Below are positions 9,656 through 20,830 of a stretch of DNA of 64,000 nt, piece after piece (position 1 is the first letter of the stretch; every line of letters starts with the position of its first letter). The position numbers and the translations under genes are program-made. The DNA lies in contig CAUYUJ010010435.1 in the NCBI GenBank assembly GCA_963575745.1, positions 335,277-399,276 on the forward strand. The letters are read 5' to 3'. Origin of the DNA: Prorocentrum cordatum (taxonomy: Eukaryota; Sar; Dinophyceae; Prorocentrales; Prorocentraceae). The notes under the pieces were generated by a model. The model made no database searches and was not told where the DNA came from. It saw nothing but the letters and a program-made list of their open reading frames with translations.

Positions 9656-10600
9656 GCCAAGACAGCTTGCTCCCCAAGCCAGGAGGGCGCGTATACGCTG
9701 CGATCGCTCACCCGGGGATGGGCCTGGCCAGGATCGTTGCAGGCGTTTGGGTGGCGTCCTCCGAGTTGGCGTCCGCCGCCGCCTCCGTCGTCCACCGCCA
9801 TCCGTCGGCGCTCTCGTCCGTCCAGCTTCGTGCGTCGCCGCCGCCGTCGTTCGTCGTAGCCCGTCGGAGGAAGAGGAATCGCAGAGGAGAGACGAGCGGG
9901 AGCAGGCGGTGAATTTGGGGAATGGGGAGCTTGACCTTCCAGAGTGCTAAGAAGTAGCCCTTCAGACCTGTAGACCTACCTGGACTGATCAAAACCTCGA
10001 CCGGATTTTAGGTGGCGAGGTCCTTGTGCTGTTGTTTAGCCCTCGCGGAAGGTCTGGGGAGGAAGGGGGGGGATGGGGGAGAAGTGGCAGGATGGCAGCG
10101 GAGGTCGAGGAGGGGCAGGCAGGAGTAGAGGGGATGCCGCACCGCAGGGGCAGTAGCAGCGTTCCGGCACGTCTCGAAGGCAGAGGACGCACACGGCACA
10201 CATGTTTGCCCATTTGCTTCTGCTGCTGCATACGCGGCGAGGAGTGCACAGCCGCGCTCCGGGGAAACTCCGATGTCGTCTGGCGCTCTCGCCGTCTACA
10301 TGGCAAGCCTCACTCCCTCCCCCTCTCTCTGCTCGTCTCGATGTCTCTCGCTCTGCCTGCCGTGTGCCTGTTCGGGCGGAGGGCGCCACAAGTGGCGCTC
10401 CAGGCGGCCCCCTGGTCGTTTCGCGCCCCCCGCCCCTGCCTGCATCGTCTCCCCCGTAATGACGTGCTGCAATGCGTCGACCGCTGTCGAGTGGCAGAGT
10501 TCCTGCGTGCCTGGACTGCTGCCCTCGCGGACGGGTCGCCGAGAGCAACGGGGTCCTGAGGGGAAGGCAGGTCCTGAGATCTGGGCTGCGCTTAGGCTCC
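9656..10600. other. no gene seen
   Basis: Ordinary GC-rich sequence with short open frames on both strands and no repeat copies. CGCCGTCG-rich text at 9760-9860 is simple sequence. No spliced leader, splice-bounded reading frame or RNA gene was recognised. Confidence 0.35.
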
Positions 10601-10611
10601 TAGAATGAGAT

Positions 10612-10662
10612 GCTCCTCCTCCTCCTCCTCCTCCTCCTCCTCCTCCTCCTTTTCCTCCTCCT
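10612..10662 (+). repeat. (TCC)n microsatellite
   Basis: About 16 CTC/TCC units on the + strand. Confidence 0.9.
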
Positions 10663-10689
10663 CCGGAGGCGCATCGGACCCGCATGGGA

Positions 10690-11436
10690 CGATGGCAAAC
10701 TGCGCAGAGCAGACGCGATTGTCGCTCTCAGAGCGCACTCATGAGCTGGAGTGCGAAACTACGCAGGGCAGGCCAGCTGGGGCGAACTTGCCCCCTACCG
10801 GCACACTGATGCTACATGGAAGCGTAGTCCACCACCATACGAAAGTTGTGCAACCAGTTGCTCCGTAAGGCCGGTTGGAGCCATTGCGGCCTACGGTTTA
10901 AAAGAGCTCCTCATGAGTTGTTGCTTGGCCACGCCGCAGAGGCAATGGAGTCAGCGATCGCCCCCGCTTCGAGACAACATGTCGAGTGGACAGGTCAAAG
11001 ACCCAGTTACGCGAGGGACTAACAAAAGGTCAATCGTAATGATGAAAAGGTGATCCCTACACTGCACTGGGACGTGCACGTCGGAAGACGAGCGTGTAGA
11101 CATGCACGCCGATGACGCCGCAGGAAAACATACCACTGCAGAGCACACTCAAGCAGCGCATACCTGGGACACGATCCACAGACCAGCGAATTGGGGCTAC
11201 GCCCTCGGTGGTTCTCTCACCCCCGCGCTGAGACGTCCGCCTGATCTTGACACCTTGAGCGCAGAAGCGCCGAGTCCATCAAGACAAGACCTTGGCCCTG
11301 GTGCCAACGAATGCACTGTAACATCCACACGACAGCGTCAAGCCCACCAGAAGCAAACACCAGCGGTCCCAGCGCGAAGGCTGGGTCGATACCGACCGTG
11401 AATCAGCGTTCCCTAGTTCAGAGGGTCTGCAGTGCA
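10690..11436 (+). other. A/C-rich unique island, unassigned
   Basis: Lower GC and fewer repeats than its surroundings. Short open frames such as 11102-11401 (99 codons) have A- and C-ending codons like the island at 61.6-62.8 kb. It may be a decayed retroelement or an old gene fragment; no motif is recognised. Confidence 0.25.
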
Positions 11437-11680
11437 CTTAGTGGGCCCTGGAAACGGCAGGGCCGTTTTTTCACCAGTTCCGTTTTGCCTTTTTGTTGCT
11501 GGTTCCGACGCCGTTTTTTACCGGTTCCGTCGCCGTTGTTTGACCGGTTCCGGCTCGGGGTCCAATCCTGGAGCCGTTTTTTTGCCGTTTCCGGTCTCCG
11601 TTTTTTTGCCGTTTCCATTTTCAAGGGACATTTTTTCGGAAACGGTGAAAAAACAGCCCTGCCGTTTCCGGGGCCCACAG
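11437..11680 (+). mobile_element. D fold-back MITE, copy 2
   Basis: Ends CTTAGTGGGCCCTGGAAACG and GCCGTTTCCGGGGCCCAC are inverted repeats. Internal GGAGCCGTTTTTTTGCCG and TTCAAGGGACATTTTTTCGG match copy 1. The interior is longer than in copy 1, with repeated CCGTTTTTTACCGGTTCCG units. No clear target duplication. Confidence 0.75.
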
Positions 11681-12640
11681 GCGCGACTGTAATGGCTGCG
11701 TGACCTCTCACAGCCACAAACGTAGCCGATCGCCTCGGCCGCATGAGGTGCACGGCGTAGGGGGGTGAGGCGCCAGCGCGCCCGCCCCGGGACCGTTCAG
11801 AAACGGTTCAGGATGAAGACTTGGTCGTGGGGAAGGCCTCGGGGGTTCAGGACCCGTTTCCTTCAGGAACCGTTGCTTTCGTGGCAGGTCGGGTAGTCTT
11901 GTCGTCCTCCCAGCCACAACTCGGATCGCTCAGGGCGTAACTCCTAGTGATTTCAATTCAGCATCAGCGCTGGTATATCCGTGTCCGAAAGCCGGCTTCA
12001 TCAGGCTTAGTCTCGCTTGAGCTGGTTGATTGTCGCTGAATCCGGCCTAGCTTATATTAACCGTGAGGTGAAATTCGGAGGCCTCGCGCGGCGCGCAGGA
12101 GGTGTATGATCTAGTCCACCCCCGCCCCGTCAAGCATGGGACGACGTTTGCGCGGCGATGCCCCGACGGAAGTCCGACTAGTTCCCACGTACATCCGACG
12201 TGGATCCGACGAAGATCCGACGCGAGCCGGGTCTCAAGTTGCCGCGCGAGGCCTTTCCAGTGCTGTATTCCAGATCATATGAACCTCGTGCCCACACTGG
12301 CATCACTCGGCTGGCTGGCCCTCCAGCAGGGCCCGGCAGCCTCCGGACCGCTCGCACGAAGACCTCCCGGGAGTTGCCTCCTCGCCTCGCCTCGCCTGAC
12401 GACGCCAGCCGCGCCGCGCAGCTCGCCCTGGGCGGGCCTATGACGCGTCCGCGCGCGAGGGCGGGCCTCGGCGAGCGCCTCCGGCGCGGCCTTCGGGCTC
12501 GGCGGCGCTGGAGGCGGAGGGCACGCCAGGACGCGGGCGGCGCAGCGGGGACGGGCGGAGGGCGCCAGGGGGCGCCGTCGCGTCGTGGAAGGCGAAGCCT
12601 CGAGAGCATGTTCTGGCTCCTTCACAGAACGGGCGTGACG
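11681..12640. other. no assigned gene; weak minus-strand coding look
   Basis: Holds A-like scraps near 11800 (GGTTCAGGATGAAGACTTGG). On the minus strand 12275-12480 one frame reads text of gene-like composition (GEARRQLPGGLRASGPEAAG) but has no partner exon or domain. Not called as a gene. Confidence 0.25.
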
Positions 12641-12785
12641 GTGGGGGCGGGGCGGGGGGAGGGGCGGGGGGGAAGGGGGGGGGGGGGCAGGCGGAAGGGG
12701 GAAGGGGGAGGGGGGGGGAGGGGAGCGAGGGGGCAGGGGGGGGGGGAAGGAGGGGGCAGTGGGGGGCGAGGGGGGATGATTGGCG
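12640..12785 (+). repeat. G-run tract
   Basis: Dense runs of 3-10 G separated by single A or C over about 145 bp, a strong potential G-quadruplex region on the + strand. Confidence 0.8.
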
Positions 12786-12907
12786 CGGGGGGCTGGCCAC
12801 GTCACGCGTCGCGCCGGCGCCGTGTGAGGGTTTCCAGGCATGGCTCGTTCCCAGGCGCCGGCGCGGCTCGTGGCGTGACCACGGCGGGAAAAAGAGCACG
12901 ATTCCGG

Positions 12908-12996
12908 ATGAAGAGCGGAGGAGGAGGAGGAGGAGGAGGAGGAGGAGGGCGGAGGAGGAGGAGGAGGAGGAGGAGGAGGAGGAGGAGGAGGAGCTG
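12908..12996 (+). repeat. (GGA)n microsatellite
   Basis: About 28 GGA units with one interruption. Confidence 0.9.
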
Positions 12997-13044
12997 TGCC
13001 TGGGGGGAAGGCCCTGGAATGCAGGACCTGTTTCACTCGGGATT

Positions 13045-14050
13045 CGTTACTCAAGAGGCTTCCGCCAGTCCGCCGACCCCCAGGAGAGGGAAGAGTCCAC
13101 CTGTGAGGCTTCTGGGGCCTCTTGGGGACTGTCCGGGAGCCTCTTTTGGGCCTCTTGCAGGCCTCTTCGGGCCGCCTCTTGAGAGCTTCTTGGGCGCCTG
13201 CTGGTGGTCTCGGGGATCTTCTTGGGGCTCAGGGCTCGGAATGTCAGTTCGAGTAGCCTCTCATGGAACCCTCTCGGGTTCCTGATTTGGCCCTCTTGGG
13301 CCATATTGGGCGCCTCTTGGGACCCTCTTGAGCCGTCTTGGGGCCCTCGGGCGTGTTGGAGCGATCTTGGGAGTCTCTTGAGCAGTCTTGGACGCTGCTG
13401 AGACAAAACATGCGAATCTTCTACATGCATTTCCCAAGAATTGGGACGAGTTGTTGTTTCCCTCGCCACTCGTTCATTCATGCTTGTCCACGGGCTTGCG
13501 CCATTCCGCCGGCCCCTTAAAGGAGCAAGAGCTCGCGACATTCGTGGAGGTTGTTTTGCGGCGTTCGGCCCAACCCGCCACAGTGCTTGGGCTGTGGCTC
13601 AGAAGCCTCTAAGATGCATCTGATGCTCTCTTGACCCTCTTGGAGAACTCTTGGGGGCGCCTCGGTGTCCTCTGGGGGGCTATTGGGCCCATCGGGGGGG
13701 GCAAGGGCTCGGAATGTCCGCTCGTACTTCTCTTGAGCCCCTCGTGAAGCCGTCTTGGGCCTCCCATGGACCGTCTTAAAGGCCCCTGGGGCCGTCTTGG
13801 GGTCCTCGCGGGCCGTCTCGGAGCCCTCTTAGGGACCTCATGGGTTGTCTTGGGGCGATCTTGCGGGGCCCTTGGGCCGTCTTGGACGCCGTGCGAAGAA
13901 AAAGGCGAGAATGCTCAACAGATGCAGGCGAATGAGGCAAGTCTTACCTCTTGGGGCTCTTGGCGGTCATCTGGGAGCACTCTTGGCCCGTCTGGGGGGC
14001 CTCGTGGGCAGTCACTGGAGCCATCTTGGACCGTCGTGGCGCTACCCAGG
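13045..14050 (+). repeat. degenerate CTTGGGG block
   Basis: Same family as 300-930: CCGCCAGTCCGCCGACCCCC at 13067 parallels CGCCAGTCTGCGACCCCCAA at 319, and GGCTCGGAATGTC recurs near 13230 and 13710. About 1 kb of CTCTTGGGGCCC variants with an ordinary stretch at 13395-13560. No coding frame is maintained. Confidence 0.55.
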
Positions 14051-14510
14051 GTCGTGCCCACGCTCCCTTAGACTATGTTGGCACTCTGGAGGCTCCGATG
14101 TTGGACCCCAGCGGAGGGGAAAAGGGGGAGAGAGACAGCCAATCATCTCACACGCCTTTTCACCCCAGACAAGCAGGGGTCGGCGGTTTTGGAATAGCGA
14201 CAGGAGGAAGCATGGCGTCTCTCGTTTCCCGAGTTCCTTGCGTAGTAAACAAAACACGACGGACGGTGTTTCGTCGTTTTCTGCCTCCGAGATCCCTCGC
14301 CAGGCCCCGTGACCGTCAAAACACGTTTTAGGATGAACAATGTGTCATCGGGAATGGTTGGGGACATGTGCGGGTCCACGTGAAAACACAGATGTCCTTG
14401 GAGGTGAGGGCCTTGCTGTTCCATCCTCTCGCCTTTTCCCTCGACCTACCCCCTATCATTTCTCTTCTTCCCTTTCTCCCTGCTCCAGCGAAGAGGAATG
14501 CACGCTGCAC
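14051..14510. other. A-element scrap, no gene
   Basis: Around 14264-14345 are A-family phrases (CCTCGCCAGGCCCCGTGACC, GTCAAAACACG, AGGATGAAC). The rest is unassigned. Confidence 0.3.
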
Positions 14511-14512
14511 AA

Positions 14513-14690
14513 GCATAAACTTTTGAAGGTCCGCGCTGATGTCTCGGATCGGCGTTTGGCCCCCTCAGCGGCGCCTCTGCTGCCGCCCCGTTTCGCGCCC
14601 CGCGCGCCATGGAAGGGGGTCGAGCGCCGATCCGAGAAGTGCGTGCTGTTCTCTGGAAGCGTATGCTTATGCCTCTTTATGCCAGTGCTT
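14513..14690 (+). mobile_element. F fold-back element
   Basis: Left arm CATAAACTTTTGAAGGTCCG with TCTCGGATCGGCG, GC-rich centre, right arm GCGCCGATCCGAGAAGTGCG and CTTATGCCTCTTTATGCC. Confidence 0.6.
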
Positions 14691-15057
14691 GCTCCTCCAG
14701 GCAGGGCGCCCCTCGTGTCCTCTGCTCCACCCCTCCTTCTCGTCCCTCGTCCTCCCCCCCTTCTCGTTCCTCTGCTTCCCCACTCCCTCCTTCTGGCGGC
14801 ATGCCGCAAAGAACCGTCCCCACTGGTCTGGAGAATGCTGAAATCCACACCTCATGGCATCGAGAGCCCCAGGCGGAGTTGCGGCTTCGGACGAGCTATG
14901 CATCCATATCGCGCATCCGTATGATACGGGTTGACTGTATGCTTCGTCGATCCGGTCTTCGGCGTCTGCGCGACGCACCGTGCCTCCGAGACCTCAGGAA
15001 TATAGAGATCTTGTGGTCCAGGTACTGGCTGGCCAGCGTCTGCTGCATTTTTCTGTC

Positions 15058-15225
15058 GTGCCGAAGCTTTCGGAGCTCCACGCGGATTTCTTGGATCGGC
15101 GATGGGCCTCCCTGCAGGCGCCTCTGGCACCGCCCCTGGCGCGCTCGACCCGCCAGGGAGGGGGTCCAGCGCCGATCCAAGAAATCAGCTCGGACGTCCG
15201 AAGGTTGATGCATATGCAAGTGTAG
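15058..15225 (+). mobile_element. F fold-back element
   Basis: GCTTTCGGAGCTCCACGCGG, TTCTTGGATCGGCGATGGGC, then the inverted arm GCGCCGATCCAAGAAATC and GGACGTCCGAAGG. The central hairpin is CCTGGCGCGCTCGACCCGCCAGG. Confidence 0.65.
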
Positions 15226-15292
15226 ATGCAGGCAATAATTATACCCACATCCAGTGAGTCTTGGAGTCTTGGGCTGTCTTCCCTAGAAACCG

Positions 15293-15420
15293 TAGACGCA
15301 CTGGATATGGATAAAAATCTGGCCCCAAGAGGCTTGATTTTTTATCCATATCCAGTGCGCCTCGGCGCGGCGTTGCGGCACCTCTTCCCGAAAAGTCCAA
15401 GACGCTCTGGATATGGAGAT
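15293..15420 (+). repeat. fold-back around GCACTGGATATGG
   Basis: GCACTGGATATGGATAAAAA at 15299 pairs with TTTTTATCCATATCCAGTGC at 15338-15357; a third partial copy (CTCTGGATATGGAGATAAG) follows at 15404. Short palindrome with no coding sign. Confidence 0.6.
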
Positions 15421-15744
15421 AAGTACTGCCCGCAGTAGGGTCTGTTCGTGCGGCGTTGGCGCGCCGGCGACGCCGGCGAAGGCGTTCAAGGTTGATGTCT
15501 CTGACGCGGAAGCACCGAGGGACGCGATAACGCCATTGGGCCCAACGGAGTTCTACCTCGAACGATCGGGGCCTCCATGGATTCAGGATTGAACGATCGA
15601 TGCGGTGTCAGAGGCCTTTGCGCGCGCCGACGCCGCGCGAACTTTCAGTACATGTCTTCTTGTGTTTTTTTCTTGTGGCACGACAGCCCCGATGTCCAGC
15701 TGGTGCAGCTGCTCCTGTTCGCCCTCCCTTGATGGACCCACGCT

Positions 15745-16048
15745 CCACCACCGCTACATATGTAGGAGAGGGTGGACGAGAAGGAGAAGGAGGAGGAGGG
15801 GAGGACCTCATCATTCAGCGAGCGAAGAACGGTATAAAATCAACTTTCCGCCGTCGGGGACACTTGCCCCTGGGCGGCTGGAAAGTTTATACCCCTACCG
15901 TGCCACCGTAAGGGTGTAAATTTTTCAGCCGCCCTGGGGCAGGTGTCCCCGACGGCGAAAAAGTTTATTTTATACCGTTCTTCGCCCGTTAACTCATTGT
16001 CCCCATCCTCCCTTCTCCCCCGTCCTGCATGTGGTAGCGGTGGTGGAC
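15745..16048 (+). mobile_element. H palindromic element, copy 1
   Basis: Core 15826-15990: GCGAAGAACGGTATAAAATC pairs with ATTTTATACCGTTCTTCGCC across about 80-bp arms that are almost perfect. Weaker pairing continues outward (CCACCACCGCTACATATG against CATGTGGTAGCGGTGGTGG). The whole unit can form one long hairpin. Confidence 0.8.
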
Positions 16049-16158
16049 AACTCGCCCCCCCTCGTCGGCCCTGCCGCTCCTACTGCCTGCCTGCGGAGCT
16101 CCCGGGGGGGGGCCTCGGCCGCCTCCCGCCGCCGGGGCGGCGCCGCCCCCGGCCTCGC

Positions 16159-16420
16159 CTCGCGTCCCGGCAGGAGGAGCAGGGGGGCGAGAGGTGATCA
16201 GCGAGCGAAGAACGGTATAAAATCAACTTTCCGCCGTCGGAGACACCTGCCCCTGGGCGGCTGGAAAGTTTATACCCCTACGGTGCCACCGTAAGGGTAT
16301 AAACTTTCCAGCCGCCCAGGGGCAGGCGCCCCCGACAGCGAAAAAGTTTATGTTATATTGTTCTTCGCCCGTTAAGGTGCTCGCGTCCCGGCAGGAGGAG
16401 CAGGGGGGCGAGAGGTGATC
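16159..16420 (+). mobile_element. H palindromic element, copy 2, with 41-bp perfect direct repeats
   Basis: Element 16200-16379 has the same arms as copy 1. It is flanked by a perfect 41-bp direct repeat starting CTCGCGTCCCGGCAGGAGG and ending GCGAGAGGTGATC (16159-16199 and 16380-16420). This is far longer than the duplications made by known DDE transposases. Confidence 0.85.
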
Positions 16421-16439
16421 GGGAGCGGAAAAGAGGATT

Positions 16440-16625
16440 GTGATGGCCAGGGGGGGGTGGATATCATGGCGGGGGCCACGATATCTCCCCAAATCTCCTG
16501 GCGCTCCTTCTTATCTCATTACGTCCCTGGCCTCCCCGCTGGGCCGCGCAGATGCCGCCGGTCATGATTTGCACCCCCCCCCTCTTGGACACCCCCCTCT
16601 TGGCCGCTCCCGAAGGGGGGCGAGA
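16440..16625 (+). mobile_element. G element, copy 1
   Basis: GGTGGATATCATGGCGGGGG, CACGATATCTCCCC, TACGTCCCTGGCCTCCCC, GATGCCGCCGGTCATGATTT and CTCTTGGCCGCTCCCGA. Same order at 34820-34983 and, diverged, at 27680-27840. Confidence 0.65.
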
Positions 16626-16867
16626 GGTGAGGAGCCGCAGCCGGTCGAGTCGGGCGATCGCGGCCAAGGGGGCGTGGGTTTGCGGCGGGTCCCGCTTCCA
16701 ACGGGAAATCGCGGGCTTCCGCCGCCGAAGGAGGCGGCCCAGGCCGCATGTTGGGGAGGGCGCCTCCCCCGATCCATGGATTCGGCGACCGCGCGCCGAC
16801 ATCCATGGATCGCTAATCCATGTTTGCGCGCCCCCGGGTCAAAGAAGAACAAGAACAGCGTACGTGT

Positions 16868-17020
16868 ACTAGTACAAATTTTCAGAGGTCGGCGTTTAGG
16901 ACTCCATGGGCGGTGCCCTCGGCGCCATCCCTGGCGCGCTCCGCGCACAAGGGGGGGTGTCAGCACCGATCCAGGAAATCCGCGTGGACATTCGAACGTC
17001 TACGTCTACATTTCTGTTTC
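16868..17020 (+). mobile_element. F element, diverged
   Basis: CAGAGGTCGGCGTTTAGG, CCCTGGCGCGCTCCGCGC, CAGCACCGATCCAGGAAATC and CGCGTGGACATTCGAACG keep the F layout with decay. Confidence 0.45.
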
Positions 17021-17294
17021 ATCCTGGCCGAGGGAGGAACCTCCATAACTTGTATTGACTAAACGGCCATGTACGTTTACTGGACAGTCATGCCCTGTTC
17101 GATCAGTTTCACAGGTGCGCTTGCTAAGGGGCCTCGCTTGGAGGCGTCGTCATTGTGTTGGTGGTTGCTCAGCCCTCCAAAGAGAGGGGGGCGGGGAATA
17201 GTTCCTGGCGCTCCGAGGGAGGGCTAATAGGTTCTAATCAAGGGAGGGCCCTCGTAAGTTCAAGACGGTTCGAGAGGGTCCATGCTGAGAAGGC

Positions 17295-17400
17295 GATGGA
17301 AGTGCAGGAGACAGAGGAGGAAGAGGAGCAGGGAGATGAGGAACAGCAACAGGAGGAGGAGGAGGACGAGGAGGAAGGGCGACCACGACGCGTGCCGAGA
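17295..17400 (+). repeat. (GGA)n purine tract
   Basis: Interrupted GAGGAG run with AACAGCAACAGG interruptions. Confidence 0.8.
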
Positions 17401-17499
17401 GGCTGAGGAGGCGGGAGGTGGACGGGGAGGGGGAGCAGGATGCTGAGTTCGACTGAGAGGAGGCCGGACGATGAGGAAGAAGCAGGAGGGAGGGCCGGG

Positions 17500-18150
17500 G
17501 GGGGCGAGGGATGCAGCGCTCGGAGGAGTGCCGGGCACGTCCTGGAGGTCGGCATGGCCGTGCTGGTCCTCGCCAGCGCTGCCGCCCTGGGGCTCGAGTC
17601 GTCCCACGCCGCCAGGGGCTTGGAGGCGGGCCCGCCGCGGACCACCTGCCGCGTCGTTCGTTCTATGCTCGAGGGGTGGATTGAAGAAGGTACAGCTCCT
17701 CCTCCTCCTCCTCCACCTCCTCCTCCTCCTCTTTCTCTTTCTCCTCTTTCTCCTCTTTCTCCTCCCTCTGCTCCTCCTCCCCCACATCCTCCTCCTCCTC
17801 CTGCTCCTCCTCCTCCTCCTCCTCCTCCTCCTGCGTTGACCCAGGGCACCACCCTTTCCTTCGGCCGCTGGGCCGTGCCGTCGAGAGGTTCGCGCAGCCA
17901 GCCCGCTGGGTTGACCCTCGTCCCCGCGCTGGCCACCGTCCCTTGGCATGAGGAGAGGAGCACACGGCGTTGCTGTTGAAGTGTGTCCCAGCCGATTTTC
18001 ACGTGAGCACCACTGGCGTGCTGCTCGTCGCTTGCGCCCCGTGCTTGGATTGCATACTGGACCACGGTGGCGTGCTGCGGGTCCTGGTTGGCAACTTGTT
18101 TCACCTAGACCATCGGCCGCTGAGCTGGGTTACTGCCAGTCTTGGCTGGT
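17500..18150 (+). CDS. candidate exon cluster, unknown protein
   Basis: Three + strand pieces show GC-ending codon use and sensible protein text. 17515-17690 reads HVLEVGMAVLVLASAAALGL and CRVVRSMLEGWIEE. After a (CTC)n tract, 17842-17957 reads TTLSFGRWAVPS and LTLVPALATVPWHEE. 17975-18149, in another frame, reads CVPADFHVSTTGVLLVACAP and HRPLSWVTASLGWY. The CTC tract with GAAG/GTACAG before it and CCCAG/GGC after it looks like an intron, although the phases do not join cleanly. The last frame change needs a one-base correction or a missed splice. An E element follows at once. No family is recognised, so function is unassigned; it could be a gene fragment. Confidence 0.4.
17697..17832 (+). 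repeat. (CTC)n pyrimidine tract, likely intronic
   Basis: TCC/CTC/TCTCC run lying between two coding-like stretches and ending just before GTTGACCCAG, an AG followed by G. Confidence 0.75.
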
Positions 18151-18327
18151 ACAGTCGGGCCGCTGAAGAAGGAACCCTTTTCGTTGGGGAGGGGCTCAGT
18201 GTTCCTTAATTGTTGTACAGTTTGTCTTAGGTTTTCCGGAAGTCTTGTTTGGGACATCTAAGCTTAACTTGTGAAAAACGCGGCCTCGTTCCTTCTCCAG
18301 GATTCCTTATGACAGCGTTTCGACTGC
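18150..18327 (+). mobile_element. E element, full copy
   Basis: Begins TACAGTCGGGCCGCTGAAG and ends GACAGCGTTTCGACTGCA. Contains GGAACCCTTTTCGTTGGGGA and GCGGCCTCGTTCCTTC. No flanking duplication seen. Confidence 0.65.
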
Positions 18328-18527
18328 AGGAGGCACCCCGCGAATCCTTCCATCCTCTCCGTGTCCTTCTGCATGTTCGTCGAGGGTTGCCTTGTCCTCG
18401 ACGGCTGCGGCGTCTTCATGGGGTACAGGCCGCTCCCGGGCCCCGCGGCTGCCAGTTCAGGCTGGTATATGGGGGTTGGGAGAGGCCCCCGCGAGCCCTT
18501 TTTTTTGGGGGGGGGGAAGAATGACAT

Positions 18528-18695
18528 GAACATAAAAACTCGGAGGTCCGCGCGGATTTCTCGGATCTGCGCTGGACCCCTCTCCCTGGCGCGCGGAGAG
18601 CGCCAGGGGCGGCGCCGGAGGCGCCGCGAGGGGGTTCCAGCGCGGATCCGGGAAGGCCGCGCGGACCTCTGAGTTGTTATGTTTATGTCATTGTT
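18528..18695 (+). mobile_element. F fold-back element
   Basis: ATGAACATAAAAACTCGGAG / CCGCGCGGATTTCTCGGATC pairs with GCGGATCCGGGAAGGCCGCG / CTGAGTTGTTATGTTTATG. Central hairpin GGCGCCGGAGGCGCC. Confidence 0.7.
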
Positions 18696-18879
18696 CGTTC
18701 CCCTGCGCGAGCCCTCTGTTTTTCTGCGACCTCGTCCGAGGCCTGTGGTGTGGCCGCGCGTGCCGTAAGGGCCACCGCCTCGGCGGCCTCTGCCGCCGCC
18801 GCGGCCTGCTGCCGCCCCCACCCTGCCGCGCAGCGTTTTCTATCCCGCGACGCGGCTGCCCTGCCTCGAGTCCTCGAGT

Positions 18880-19052
18880 CCTGCCTCCTCCTCCGCTCCT
18901 CCTCCTCCTCTCCTCCTCCTCCTCCTCCTCCTCCTCCTCCCTCCTCCTCCTCCCTTATACTCATCCCCATCCTTATACTCATCCTCCTTCCTTCTCATTC
19001 TCCTCCTTCTCCTCCTCCTCCTCCTCCTCCTCCTTCCTCATCCTCCTCTTTC
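18880..19052 (+). repeat. (TCC)n pyrimidine tract
   Basis: Interrupted CTC/TCC runs on the + strand with ATACTCATCC inserts. A ~60-bp phrase further on (GGTGCGTCACCAGTTGTGCC then CACGCCACGACCGTA near 19193) recurs at 22000 after another CTC tract. Confidence 0.75.
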
Positions 19053-19414
19053 CCATCCATAGTTTCCTCCGACCTCCCTCCAAAGGCCAGGCCAGCGAAG
19101 GACATGTCTCGAGTCCTCGAGTGCTCCTCCTCCCTCGCCTCACCCCGCTCCCCCCTTCTCCCCAGGCGGGCGTGGGACTCCCAGTGCCGGCTGGGTGCGT
19201 CACCAGTTGTGCCCGCCCAGCCGGGGCACGCCACGACCGTACCCGGCGGCTGGGTGCGTCGAAGAGGCACAGACTGCGTAGACATGGTTTCCCTTGGACC
19301 GGCAAGTGGCCGCAGGCTGGGCGCCGAGAACAGGGTCGCAGGTTCGTCTGCTTGCTTGGCTCGGCGCTGGAGGAAGCGCACCGGGAGGGCGCTGGGAGGC
19401 GCCGCGCGCCGACT

Positions 19415-19610
19415 CAAGCAGTGGCGAGGCTTCTTGGCTGGCCTGCAGGCCCACCAAATAATATACTAAGAACCTTTTAATGGTATGCAAGAAATGTTTT
19501 TAGAACAGTTCTGGCTGAGAACGTCTTGTTTTAACACAACGGGATTATGTTCTAAGAATATGGTTTCTGTTATTAGAACATTGTTGATTTCTAAGAGCAT
19601 GCCGTGGTAG
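19415..19610 (+). mobile_element. I element, copy 1
   Basis: CAGTGGCGAGGCTTCTTGGC, CTGGCCTGCAGGCCCACCAA, then repeated palindromes (ACTAAGAACC, GTTTTTAGAACAG, ATGTTCTAAGAATA). Same order at 29848-30020 and 52604-52795. Confidence 0.6.
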
Positions 19611-20540
19611 GTTTATAGGAATGCCGGGACGGTCGGTTCTTGCTCAACCGACGTCATGTTGTTTCTCCAGGTGATCGTTTTCTTGCTCACTGTTTTGCCG
19701 ATCGGGGCGGGCCCTCGCACCCCATCCCCCCCCACGGAGTAGATCTTGGCTGTTTTCGGTGCTTGCTTCAAGCAGGGGGAGTCTCCTCCATGGGACGCGC
19801 TGTTGCAAACAGTCGCGCTAAGCAGAGGTCTGGAGCCGCCCCCCCCTTCCGCCCAATGTCGAACAATGCCGAAAAAACCGAATCAGAAAATTTGCACTAG
19901 ACGACGATGAGGGGTATCCTCCTCACGTCTCGAGTCATCGAGGCCTCTCGGCGTCTTTCGGGGGCCCTTTTTGTTTCTCCTTTCCCGCATCTCGATGCCC
20001 ACGCGGGCCTCATCGTGTGCTCATGTGCCCCCGCCTCTTGTTCACCATCGCCCTTGGGAACAAAGGATACGACGACGGTTCCCCGAGTCCCGAGGCACTG
20101 TGCAACTATGTGGGCTCCGCTGCATGCCGGCACGCATGCGATCCGCAGTTTCAATACGTTTGCCAATGCGCCGTCAGGGCGCGGCTGTTTTCTTATGTAT
20201 TTCTCTTCCTGGTCATCTTGAAGGGCTTCCTGAGTGAAAAAACAGGTGTCCCATCAATTCGTTTTTGTTGGTCGGCGGGGGAGAGGTCCTTTCGGCCCGC
20301 TGGGATGCAGCACTGCACGCGCAGAGGGGCGGCAGGGTCAGCACGGGGTCACGCATGAGCGCGCGGGCCGGATGCATGGCGCGATGACGCCGCCTGTGGA
20401 CGCAGCGTGCGCGCGGTTCGAGGATCTTTCTGCGATGTGTTCCGCAGTCTGCACAGCCGTCGGGGCCCCGATGTCCAGTAGATCCAGGTAGGGAGCTTGC
20501 GGGCCCTGCCGGAGTTCTTGGGGCTGCATGTCTTCGGCGC
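19611..20540. other. no gene seen
   Basis: Mixed-composition sequence with short frames on both strands. No repeat copy, splice-bounded exon or RNA gene recognised. Confidence 0.3.
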
Positions 20541-20830
20541 AAGCTCGCTGGGCCCTGCGGGGCCGCGTCGGGCTCCGTCGTGTTCCGTCGGGCGTCGTCG
20601 GGCTCCGCCGGGGTCCACGGGGCAGACCTGCTCCAGTCCGCCTTGCTGGGCTTGCTGGGCTCCGTGGGGTTCCTTCGGGCTCCGTCGGGTTCCCACCGGA
20701 CCCGCGGGGCAGTGTGGAGCGAGTCAGGCCGCGTCGGGCTCTGTCGGAATTCGACGGGCCCATTGGGCCCCGTTGGGTTCCGTCGGACACCGTCGGGATC
20801 CGTCGGGCCTCCTGCCCCCTGGCCGCCAGC
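20540..20830 (+). repeat. minisatellite of CGTCGGGCTCC type
   Basis: Short imperfect tandem of GGGCTCCGTCGGGTTCC-like units of 15-20 bp. All three frames read as Gly/Arg/Ser/Pro repeats. Confidence 0.55.
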
